A program made the position numbers and the translations under genes. The notes under the pieces are model-generated. The model did no database searches and was not told the DNA's origin. It saw only the letters and a list, made by a program, of their open reading frames with translations. From positions 1,611,548 through 1,654,503 of the forward strand of contig NZ_RDBN01000037.1 in assembly GCF_008042075.1 (NCBI RefSeq): a stretch of DNA of 42,956 bases, in the 5' to 3' direction. The DNA is from Streptomyces sp. UW30. Lineage in GTDB: Bacteria > Actinomycetota > Actinomycetes > Streptomycetales > Streptomycetaceae. Numbering within the stretch: position 1 is the first letter of the stretch; each line of letters opens with the position of its first letter. This document shows positions 1 through 6,371 of the stretch, piece after piece.

Positions 1-723
1 GTCATCGCCTACGACCGGCTCGCCGACGGCCCGATCTCCGGCTTCGTCAGTTTCGACGGTGCGAAGGTCGGCAGGCTTCAGGGCCAGGCGCTCCTGAGAG
101 CCATGGCGCAGCGGGGGGACGGCTCGAACGTCGTGATGATGAACGGCGACCCGAGCAGCGCCAACGCGGAGTGGTTCCGCAGGGGCGCGATGTCCGTCCT
201 CGCGGGCGGGGCGAAGATCGCCAGGTCGTACGAGACCACCGGCTGGAGCCCGGAGAACGCCCACGCGAACATGTCGGCCGCGATCTCCGCGCTGGGAGCG
301 GACCGCATCGACGGCGTCCTGGCGGCCAACGACGCCATCGCCGCGGGGGTCATCTCGGCCTTCAAGAAGGCGGGCGTCAAGCGGCTCCCGCCGATCACCG
401 GCCAGGACGCCGACCTCGAGGCCGTGCGGCGCCTCGTCAAGGGCGAGCAGTACATGACGGTGTACAAACCGTTCGAGAAGGAGGCCGCCGCGGCCGCCGC
501 CATGGCGGTCGCCCTGGGGCGGGGCGAGGACGTCCGCGACGTCTCGACGACGCAGACCGACAGCCCCACGCACAAAGACATCCCGTCCATTCTGCTCACG
601 CCGACGCTGGTGACGGTCGGCGACATCGAGAAGACCGTCATCCACGACGGCGTGTTCACCGTCCAGCAGATCTGTCCCCCGAGACTGCGCCCCGGCTGCG
701 GACGGGTCGGCCTCATCGGATGA
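1..723 (+). CDS. xylF: Xylose-type ABC transporter substrate-binding protein, 3' part
   Basis: The reading frame is open from the first base and ends at TGA 721-723, so the gene enters from the left and only its last 240 codons are visible. The product is the C-terminal lobe of a periplasmic-binding-protein-like sugar receptor (Peripla_BP_4). It opens with VIAYDRL, a signature seen in XylF-type D-xylose binders, and has GVLAANDAIAAGVI, the ITGQDAD hinge segment and the terminal TVIHDG..V..QIC stretch. In Gram-positive bacteria such proteins are lipoproteins that deliver sugar to an ABC permease, but the lipobox lies outside the window. The xylA/xylB/xylR genes are about 30 kb away in this same window, so a xylose role is plausible. 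The substrate is inferred from similarity only. Confidence 0.85.
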   Translation, partial: VIAYDRLADGPISGFVSFDGAKVGRLQGQALLRAMAQRGDGSNVVMMNGDPSSANAEWFRRGAMSVLAGGAKIARSYETTGWSPENAHANMSAAISALGADRIDGVLAANDAIAAGVISAFKKAGVKRLPPITGQDADLEAVRRLVKGEQYMTVYKPFEKEAAAAAAMAVALGRGEDVRDVSTTQTDSPTHKDIPSILLTPTLVTVGDIEKTVIHDGVFTVQQICPPRLRPGCGRVGLIG

Positions 724-790
724 GGGGACGGCTGGTCGGCGCGCCGCCCCGGGCGCAGCATGGGAGGGGAACGAGCAACGGAGGTCAGCC

Positions 791-967
791 ATGAAGACCG
801 GAGCATCGGACTACGACCGCTGGCTGTACTCTCACACCCCCTCGCAGGCCGAGGGCGAACGCGACGAGACCAATGAGCGATCGGCCGTTGAGCGCCACCC
901 GGACGTCCCCAGGACCGAGCCGTCCCAGGCCGAGGGCGAGCGGACGGACGACAACAGGTCCGCGTGA
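791..967 (+). CDS. Small acidic hydrophilic protein with internal repeat (58 aa)
   Basis: This short frame begins at an ATG six bases after a clear GGAGG (780-784) and ends with TGA 965-967. The product has no membrane segment or cysteine. It is rich in Glu, Asp, Arg and Ser and carries PSQAEGER twice (near residues 18-25 and 47-54), which suggests an internal duplication and probably a disordered protein. It starts 67 bases after the sugar-binding protein gene on the same strand and ends 13 bases before the convergent gene's stop. I do not recognise the family and assign no function. The good ribosome site and clean coding frame are the main support. Confidence 0.6.
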   Translation: MKTGASDYDRWLYSHTPSQAEGERDETNERSAVERHPDVPRTEPSQAEGERTDDNRSA

Positions 968-980
968 GGGGCACCCCGGC

Positions 981-2204
981 TCAGCGCAGGGACCGCACGA
1001 ACACGTCCCCGATCAGGTTCGTGTCGTCGGGCACCAGGCCGGGGTAGTACGAGTCGAAGACGGCCGTCGACTCGTCCGCGCTCAGCGCAGCCCGCCCCAC
1101 CGTGACGGGCGCGCCGTCCTGCCCCGGGGAAAGCAACTCCTCCTGGCCGGTGTGCGTGTCGCGCAGGACCAGCCCCAGCGTCCGGCGGTCCGCGTCCGCC
1201 GTGTTCAGCAGCACCCTCGCGCCGTTCACGGACAGGTCGGACACCTGGGTGAGATCGGTGGGGGAGAGGCCGTCGTAACGCTGGAGCGTGCGCTTGCGCA
1301 GATCACGGACGAAGCCGTTCCAGCCGTTGTTCGGATCGTCGCCGGGGACCAGATTGCCGGCCGTCGAGCTGAACCCGACCTTGGAGCCGTCGGCGCTCAG
1401 CACCGGACCGATCGCCGACCTGTCGGCCGGCGCGCCGTCGTGAGTCGCGTCGGCCTGCACGGTCCGGCCGGTCACCCGGTCGTACACCAGGATGTCGCCC
1501 TGGTCGTCGTCGGCCGGCCCCGAATAGCCCTCCAGATAGGCGACCTTGCGGCCGTCGGCGCTCATCGAGATCTGCTGGCACTGATGGAACTTCTTCGAAC
1601 CGTCCGAGGGCCGGCTGACCCGCCACACCTGCCCCGTGCGGCGGTCCAGGAGCATCACCCGGCAGGCGAAGGCCCCGTGCTCGTCGACGGCGGGCCGGGC
1701 GACGAAGGCGACGTACCGCCCGTTCGCGCTGATCGGGGCGATGCCGTACGACACGTGGTAGTCCTCGGCGAGCGCGGGCGCAAGGCGTTCGATCCGTCCG
1801 GTGCGCAGGTCCATCACGTGGATGGAGGACGTGGCGGTCGCGGCCGAGTACGAGGTGAAGGTCAGGTGGCGCCCGGACTCGGACAGCTGCGGAGTCGACG
1901 TCGTCCCGCCCGGCACCACCACCCGCGTCAGCGGGGCGTCGGGAGCCGTCCGGTAGTAGACGCTGTACGACACGTCGGTGCCGGGGGCCAGATTCGTCGC
2001 CCCCGAGGCGAAGGCGACGACCCGCCCGTCCGCGCTGACCACCGCCTCCACCGAGTGTCCGTTGCCGCCCGTCCCGTCGGGAGCCACGCTGATCCGTTCG
2101 GTGCGCGGGACCTGTTCGTCGCCGGCCGCACCCGTGGGCCCGGACAGTGAGGTGAGTGCGGCGGTCACAGCGGCGGTCACGGCGATGCGTAAGCGAGGTC
2201 TCAT
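981..2204 (-). CDS. Secreted TolB/WD40-like beta-propeller protein
   Basis: A 407-residue protein. I place the start at the ATG at 2204, preceded by GGGGAG, rather than 75 bases further out, because it opens directly into a Sec signal peptide (MRPRLRIAV, then an Ala/Thr-rich hydrophobic core ending near GAAGDEQV). The mature part contains at least five blades of the form ISANGRYVAFVA, MSADGRKVAYLEG, LSADGSKVGFSS and LSADESTAVFDS, the pattern of the PD40/TolB-like propeller. Such exported propellers in Streptomyces usually lack a known enzymatic function and may bind proteins or polysaccharide. It is convergent with the small upstream gene and divergent from the membrane protein gene at 2388. 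I infer no specific partner. Confidence 0.75.
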   Translation of the reverse strand: MRPRLRIAVTAAVTAALTSLSGPTGAAGDEQVPRTERISVAPDGTGGNGHSVEAVVSADGRVVAFASGATNLAPGTDVSYSVYYRTAPDAPLTRVVVPGGTTSTPQLSESGRHLTFTSYSAATATSSIHVMDLRTGRIERLAPALAEDYHVSYGIAPISANGRYVAFVARPAVDEHGAFACRVMLLDRRTGQVWRVSRPSDGSKKFHQCQQISMSADGRKVAYLEGYSGPADDDQGDILVYDRVTGRTVQADATHDGAPADRSAIGPVLSADGSKVGFSSTAGNLVPGDDPNNGWNGFVRDLRKRTLQRYDGLSPTDLTQVSDLSVNGARVLLNTADADRRTLGLVLRDTHTGQEELLSPGQDGAPVTVGRAALSADESTAVFDSYYPGLVPDDTNLIGDVFVRSLR

Positions 2205-2355
2205 CAGAGGGCTCCCCTTCGGTTCCGGTCCCGGGACGACGTCAGTCGGGATGAAAGCGCGGCGGCCGCGAAGGGTCAATGCCGCAAAGCCGCTTCCATG
2301 ACGGAGCTTTCAGTGGAGCCCACCGTGGATCTTTCCGCGCCGATCAGCGATACTC

Positions 2356-2367
2356 TGAACGTGTTCA
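2356..2367. promoter_or_regulatory. Inverted repeat TGAAC-N2-GTTCA in leader
   Basis: A short perfect inverted repeat sits 20 bases before the start of the small membrane protein gene. An eight-base A run (2367-2374) and the G-rich ribosome site follow it. The half-site is the same pentamer seen in the lyase/GH88 operators, but the spacer is two bases instead of three. It may be an operator or chance. Confidence 0.3.
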
Positions 2368-2387
2368 AAAAAAAGGGGGAGCACATC

Positions 2388-2660
2388 ATGCGTGACACGA
2401 ACGCGGCAGCCCAGGACGACACACCGGCCACCGCCCTGGGGCCGACCGCCCTCGTCCTCGGCGCCTTCTCCATCATCGGGGGCTTCGTCTTCTTCCCGTT
2501 CGCGTGGATCGCCGGGCCTCTTGCCGTGACCTTCGGGGTGGCGGGCATCCACTACGCCCGTCAGGGCATCGGCCGGATGTGGACCGCCACGCTCGGCACC
2601 GCCCTGGGTGCGGCCGGACTGACCGGCATGATCAGTCTCATTGGCGGGCTCGCCGCCTAG
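2388..2660 (+). CDS. Small membrane protein, DUF4190-like (90 aa)
   Basis: The ATG at 2388 follows GGGGGA (2375-2380). An upstream in-frame start at 2298 lacks a ribosome site and would add a non-membrane tail, so I prefer 2388. The protein has a polar N-terminus (about 16 residues), then two strongly hydrophobic segments: LVLGAFSIIGGFVFFPFAWIAG and, near the end, LGTALGAAGLTGMISLIGG. A short loop containing GIHYARQGIG joins them. This two-helix layout with a GI..AR.G connector resembles DUF4190-type membrane proteins. No function is known. The gene is divergent from the propeller gene and convergent with the nucleotidyltransferase gene. Confidence 0.7.
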   Translation: MRDTNAAAQDDTPATALGPTALVLGAFSIIGGFVFFPFAWIAGPLAVTFGVAGIHYARQGIGRMWTATLGTALGAAGLTGMISLIGGLAA

Positions 2661-2681
2661 GGCAGGGCGCGTTGGCCTCGC

Positions 2682-2752
2682 GAGGCAGGAGCGGCGGGGC
2701 GAGGCAGGAGTGGCGGGGCGGGAACTCCCGCGGTGCGGGAACTCCCGCGGTG
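2682..2752. repeat. Two adjacent tandem duplications between convergent genes
   Basis: The spacer between two convergent stop codons is made of two short tandem duplications. A 19-base unit beginning GAGGCAGGAG occurs at 2682-2700 and 2701-2719 with one mismatch. It is followed by an exact 17-base unit CGGGAACTCCCGCGGTG at 2719-2735 and 2736-2752. The second unit contains GGGA-AC-TCCC, so each copy can fold into a small hairpin; together they may act as a bidirectional transcription stop. Confidence 0.8.
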
Positions 2753-2757
2753 CGGTT

Positions 2758-3495
2758 CTATCGCGGTCGCATCAGGTGCAGGTCCTCACCCCATGCGTCC
2801 AGCACCGCCCCGTGCCCGGCCCGCCGGGCCGCTGCCTCGACCTGGGCGAAGAGGCGGCGCTGTGTGGGCACGTCGCCCGTACCCGAGATGTGGTCCGCGG
2901 CGACGAGCAGGTGACCGGTGTCCCAGCCGGGCAGCGGGAATCGGGCGAGTTCCCACTCCAGGTACCTGTTGTAGGGGCGCGGACGACGGTCCAGCGCGAA
3001 GAGCAGCTCCAGCAGGAACCGGATGCTGTCGGCGGCGTCGAGGCGGGCCGCGAGCGCATGTCCGTCGCGGTCGTTCTTGACCGAGCGGTAGAGGGAGTTG
3101 GCGTAGGCATCAAGCCACCCGCCCGCCTCCCGGAAGGCTTCGCCGGCGTCGAGTCGTGCCTTGTCGGCCACGATCCGGGTGATGACTCCGTCGAGCCGGT
3201 CGAGCACGATCCGGGCCCGGGCGAGGGCGTACCGCTCGAAGCCGGGCATTCCGGCGGCGCGGAATTCGTCGAGGGAGACGATGACGAGGTCGAGTGCTGG
3301 GGTGCGGTGCCCTGCGAACCGGGTGAGGCCCGTCGTCGCACCGTCGGCGAGGATGACGTACAGGTCGTGGTCGGAGTGCTCGGTGGCCATGCCCTCGTGG
3401 GCCCGGGAGCCCTTGAGGACAAGGCCGACGACAGCTGCATCGGCGGCGGCGAGTTCGACGAACGCGTCGTAGGAGAGGGGTTCCTGAGCAGTCAC
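2758..3495 (-). CDS. Nucleotidyltransferase-fold protein
   Basis: A 245-residue protein with a GTG start at 3495 preceded by CGGAGA. The N-terminus carries the polymerase-beta-type nucleotidyltransferase signature: KGSRA (G29-S30), then SDHDLYV with D42 and D44, and a third acidic residue around D69 in ALDLVIV. These match the metal-binding triad of the superfamily that includes aminoglycoside and tRNA nucleotidyltransferases. The remaining part is helical, with LDAADSIRFLLELLFALDRR and NRYLEWELARFPLPGW, as in HEPN/KNTase_C-like C-terminal domains. It probably transfers a nucleotidyl group to a small molecule or protein; the substrate cannot be read from sequence. It is a stand-alone gene, convergent with the small membrane protein. 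Confidence 0.75.
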   Translation of the reverse strand: MTAQEPLSYDAFVELAAADAAVVGLVLKGSRAHEGMATEHSDHDLYVILADGATTGLTRFAGHRTPALDLVIVSLDEFRAAGMPGFERYALARARIVLDRLDGVITRIVADKARLDAGEAFREAGGWLDAYANSLYRSVKNDRDGHALAARLDAADSIRFLLELLFALDRRPRPYNRYLEWELARFPLPGWDTGHLLVAADHISGTGDVPTQRRLFAQVEAAARRAGHGAVLDAWGEDLHLMRPR

Positions 3496-3623
3496 TGCGT
3501 GATCTCCGGTGTTGTGGTGACGGGTATGCCGACCGGGCGGCCCGACTCACCGGGTCGCCCGCACCGTCTGCGGCGGCGCATGGCCGTCGCCCGGAAGATC
3601 AACGCACGTGCGGACTCTATCGG

Positions 3624-3649
3624 CGGGCCCGCTGAGCGGCCCGGTTTTT
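3624..3649 (+). terminator. Orphan intrinsic terminator-like hairpin
   Basis: CGGGCC (3624-3629) pairs with GGCCCG (3638-3643) across an eight-base loop and is followed by TTTTT (3645-3649), a classical intrinsic terminator for plus-strand transcription. No plus-strand gene precedes it; both neighbours are on the minus strand. It may stop antisense transcription or be a leftover of a lost gene. Confidence 0.5.
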
Positions 3650-3698
3650 GGCGCCTACGACGCTCACTGCGCCGAAATCTGCTTGCCCGAGGGCCTGT

Positions 3699-4642
3699 TC
3701 AGCGCCGCCGGGCCCATGCCGGTGTCCAGATCTCGCCGTTCGGAGGATCGTGGTGCACGGAAGTGAGGTACGCGCGCAATGGGGTGAGCGCCGGGTGTGG
3801 ATTGTCCGCGTGCCAGAGCAGTGAGTGCGGGTAGACCGGGGTCGGGTCGCGCAGGGGGATCAGGCGCATGTCGTAGCCGGCGGGCCAGACGAGGGGCGTC
3901 TGGGTGCCGAGGAAGGTCGCCAGTGTCGAGGAGGCCGCGATCGTGTCGATGAGCGCCTCCACCCCGAAGTTGGGGCCGGTCGCCTCGATGGTCAGCCCGA
4001 AGTCGGCGGCCATCGCCTCGTAGTACGCGGTCCACTCCGTGCCGGGGACGTTGCCCGGCATCCAGATCCGGTGGCCGGCCAGCTGGGCGGGCGTGACGGC
4101 GGCGGCCCCGGCGAACACGTGGGCGGGCCCGGTGAACAGGTGCAGTAGCTCGTCGTGGACCGGGCTGATCTCGATGCCGTCGGGGATCCGCTGCCCCGGC
4201 ATGGTGACGGCCCGGAAGGTGGCGTCGATGATGCCGTCCCGGACGGCGGAGATGGCCTCCTCCGCGCCGGGCAGCGTCACGACGTCGAGGGCGATCCCGG
4301 GATGCGCGCGGTGGAACTCCCGCAGCACCCCGGCCAGCGCGCCCGCCGGCCCACCACGTCGACGCGCAGGGCACGGCTGCCGGGCCGCACGGACTCCCTC
4401 GCCCGCTCCTCGGCCTGGAGCAGGGACCGGGCATGGGACAGGAACGCCTGCCCGTCGATGGTGAGCTCGGCACCCCGCGGGGTGCGGGTCAGCAACCGCA
4501 CCCCGAGCTCCCGCTCCAGCGCCGCGACCCGTTTGGACACCGCCTGCTGGGTGAGGGCCAGATCCACGGCGGCCTTCTGGAACTGGCCGGCTTCGGCGAC
4601 GGCGACGAAGGTTCGTACGGCGTTGAGGTCCACATCGGCCAA
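3699..4642 (-). pseudogene. LysR-family regulator, interrupted by one frameshift
   Basis: Residues 1-60 are a typical LysR winged helix (DLNAVRTFVAVAEAGQF, QQAVSKRVAALERELG, LLTRTPRGAELT). This frame runs to about RALRVDVVG near 4350. The substrate-binding domain then continues one base out of frame (GALAGVLREFHRAHPG, FTGPAHVFAG, TLATFLGTQTPLVWPAG) to the stop at 3699. The combined length is about 314 residues, normal for LysR, so only one base appears to be lost, near the G-rich stretch at 4344-4356. As given, the first frame ends at about residue 121, producing a DNA-binding domain without a sensor. It could be a real mutation or a sequencing error. The usual divergent target gene is missing. 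Confidence 0.85.
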
Positions 4643-4651
4643 CGTATCTGT

Positions 4652-4666
4652 ACAACACCATGTTGT
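4652..4666. promoter_or_regulatory. Palindrome ACAACA-N3-TGTTGT upstream of LysR gene
   Basis: Six-base arms with a three-base spacer lie ten bases before the LysR start codon. The position fits an autoregulatory site of the LysR protein or a nearby operator. The remaining spacer to 4795 shows no clear gene. Confidence 0.4.
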
Positions 4667-4795
4667 GATTCAGCGGCTCGTCGGTTGTTCGATGTGCCTG
4701 GTCACCTGTTCGCGGATGGGAGGTGACGCAGTGATGTCCCCGGCTGATCAACTCTGCGTTGTGCAGCTGGCGGTGCCGCCCAGACCTCGGCGGCC

Positions 4796-6094
4796 CTAGA
4801 ACCCGTCCACCCCGAGCTCGGTGATGCCCGCGTACAGCCAGCTCCACATCTCGCCGCTGGGTGTCCCGCGGTCGAACAGGCCCGGGGCCAGGTCGTCCAT
4901 CTCCTCCAGGAACAGTTCCGCCACCGCGTCCTGGCCGCCCTCCACCGGATAGGGGTGCCAACAGGCGTTGCTGTAGCGGTAGACGGCCTCCAGGACGCGC
5001 GTGAAGACGTCGAGGTCCGGGGCGAGCGGCACCAGCGCCTTGCCCCTGGTGCTGCCCACGCGGGTCCAGATGTGCACGGACCCGTCGTGGCGGTGCAGGT
5101 ACAGCTCGCCGTGCTCGAACGCGCCGAAGCCGATCAGATCCGACGCGGACACGCCGCCGGGCAGGCCGTCCTCGGACAGGTCACCGTCGGCCGGGGGCCG
5201 TATGGCACCGGCCGGCCGGGCCTCGTACTCGGCCCCATGGCACACCCACACCGTGGGCAGGCCGATGTCCGACAAGTGCCGCCTGGTTCCCGGGTGTTCG
5301 AGGCCCGCGGGGAGATCGCCCCCGGGTATGCGCACCACGTACCGCTCCCCGAAGGCGTCGTCCACCCGGGCCGGGGTGAGCGGGCCCGCCGGCCGCCGCA
5401 GCTCCGGTTCGGCATCGGGCAGAGCCTCCTCGGACGAGGCGCTGTCGATCCCCTCGCCCCGAGGCCAGTCCCGCAGCACGTCGGAGTCGGTCTCGATCAC
5501 CGCTATGCCATGCGTGTCCTGGACGAGATACCTGGTCCTGCCGCCCTCGACGGCGACCGCGGCCGCGCTCTCCCAGCTCTCCGGAGCGGTCAGATCCCAG
5601 TCGTGCAGGTCGGGCGCGGCAAGTGCCTCCCGCGACAACCCCGCATCGGGCAGGGCCCCTTCGCCCCGGACCGCGACTCTCCGGCCGGTCTCCGCGTCGA
5701 GCCACAGCGGTCCGCGCCAGTCGACGACCTCGACGAGCTCCCGCCCCTCGTACAGGCGTCGGTGCACCTGGTGGTAGTCGCCGTTCAGGCTCGGGTGGGC
5801 CACGAACCAGTTGACCGGCCGCCACCACGCCCACACCGTCCGCCATGGCATCCCCGGCTCGGCCTTCGCGATCCCCTCGGCGTACTCCTCGTGGCCGGTC
5901 GCCTTCGCCGCGAAATGCAGCCACGCGGCGAATTCGGCGGGCGTCACCGCCGCGTCGCCGAATATCGCCTCGGCCTGGAGGAAGACCTCGCGCCCCACGC
6001 CGTCAGCGGCAGCAATGCCGGCGCGCACCGCCGCTCGGTCGGCGGCCAACAGGCGTGCGGGGTCGGCCAGTACGTCATCCAGCTCCTCGATCAT
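4796..6094 (-). CDS. SUKH-4-like immunity-type protein with unknown N-terminal domain
   Basis: A 432-residue cytosolic protein. The C-terminal part (about 245-375) has the layout of SUKH-4 proteins: RRHLSDIGLP (271-280), LIGFG (320-324), GELYLHRHDGSVHIW (329-343) and a final LDVFTRVLEAVYRY helix. SUKH domains are best known as immunity proteins against polymorphic toxins. The N-terminal 200 residues are different: a helical start, then a Trp-rich block (WRTVWAWWRPVNWF, 84-97), followed by DWRGPLWLDAETGRRV. I do not recognise that domain. No toxin, secretion gene or partner is adjacent, so it is an orphan. Two segments of low similarity separate the halves. The ATG at 6094 has AGGA eight bases before it. 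Confidence 0.6.
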   Translation of the reverse strand: MIEELDDVLADPARLLAADRAAVRAGIAAADGVGREVFLQAEAIFGDAAVTPAEFAAWLHFAAKATGHEEYAEGIAKAEPGMPWRTVWAWWRPVNWFVAHPSLNGDYHQVHRRLYEGRELVEVVDWRGPLWLDAETGRRVAVRGEGALPDAGLSREALAAPDLHDWDLTAPESWESAAAVAVEGGRTRYLVQDTHGIAVIETDSDVLRDWPRGEGIDSASSEEALPDAEPELRRPAGPLTPARVDDAFGERYVVRIPGGDLPAGLEHPGTRRHLSDIGLPTVWVCHGAEYEARPAGAIRPPADGDLSEDGLPGGVSASDLIGFGAFEHGELYLHRHDGSVHIWTRVGSTRGKALVPLAPDLDVFTRVLEAVYRYSNACWHPYPVEGGQDAVAELFLEEMDDLAPGLFDRGTPSGEMWSWLYAGITELGVDGF

Positions 6095-6190
6095 GCCGGC
6101 ATCCTGTCACCCGCCACTGACATCGCCCCTCGGTCCCCGAGCGACGTGCGGAGCTCCCGCCCCCTCGATGTCTCACCACTGACCTCCTCA

Positions 6191-6200
6191 ATACATCGGA
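6191..6200. promoter_or_regulatory. Possible distal half-site of the GH95-gene operator
   Basis: ATACATCGGA here matches nine of ten bases of the inverted right half of the palindrome at 6328-6346. It lies about 140 bases upstream of that site, in the divergent promoter region between the SUKH-like gene and the GH95-like gene. Confidence 0.3.
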
Positions 6201-6327
6201 GGAGTCAAGAGCTTGGACAAGGTTCGCTGACATGGGTGTGGAGGTCATGGCTTTTCCTCGGCCCAACGTGCCCCATTCCTGGTGCTGTTGAGGTCATTGA
6301 CAGGTGCATCAAGCCTGCTAGGTTCCG

Positions 6328-6346
6328 CGATACACCCGATGTATCG
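6328..6346. promoter_or_regulatory. Palindromic operator candidate upstream of GH95-like gene
   Basis: CGATACA-N5-TGTATCG, seven-base perfect arms, lies 25 bases before the GH95-like start codon. Its size and position suit a repressor of the GntR or LacI type, but no regulator gene is adjacent and the family is a guess. Confidence 0.5.
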
Positions 6347-6371
6347 ATGATCCGTCAGGTCTGGAGGACGC

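Noticed and set aside
3699..4961. Two separate genes instead of one LysR gene
   Set aside because: The second frame starts with Arg/Gly-rich non-protein text and becomes protein-like exactly where the first frame loses sense. The two parts complete one normal-length LysR protein.
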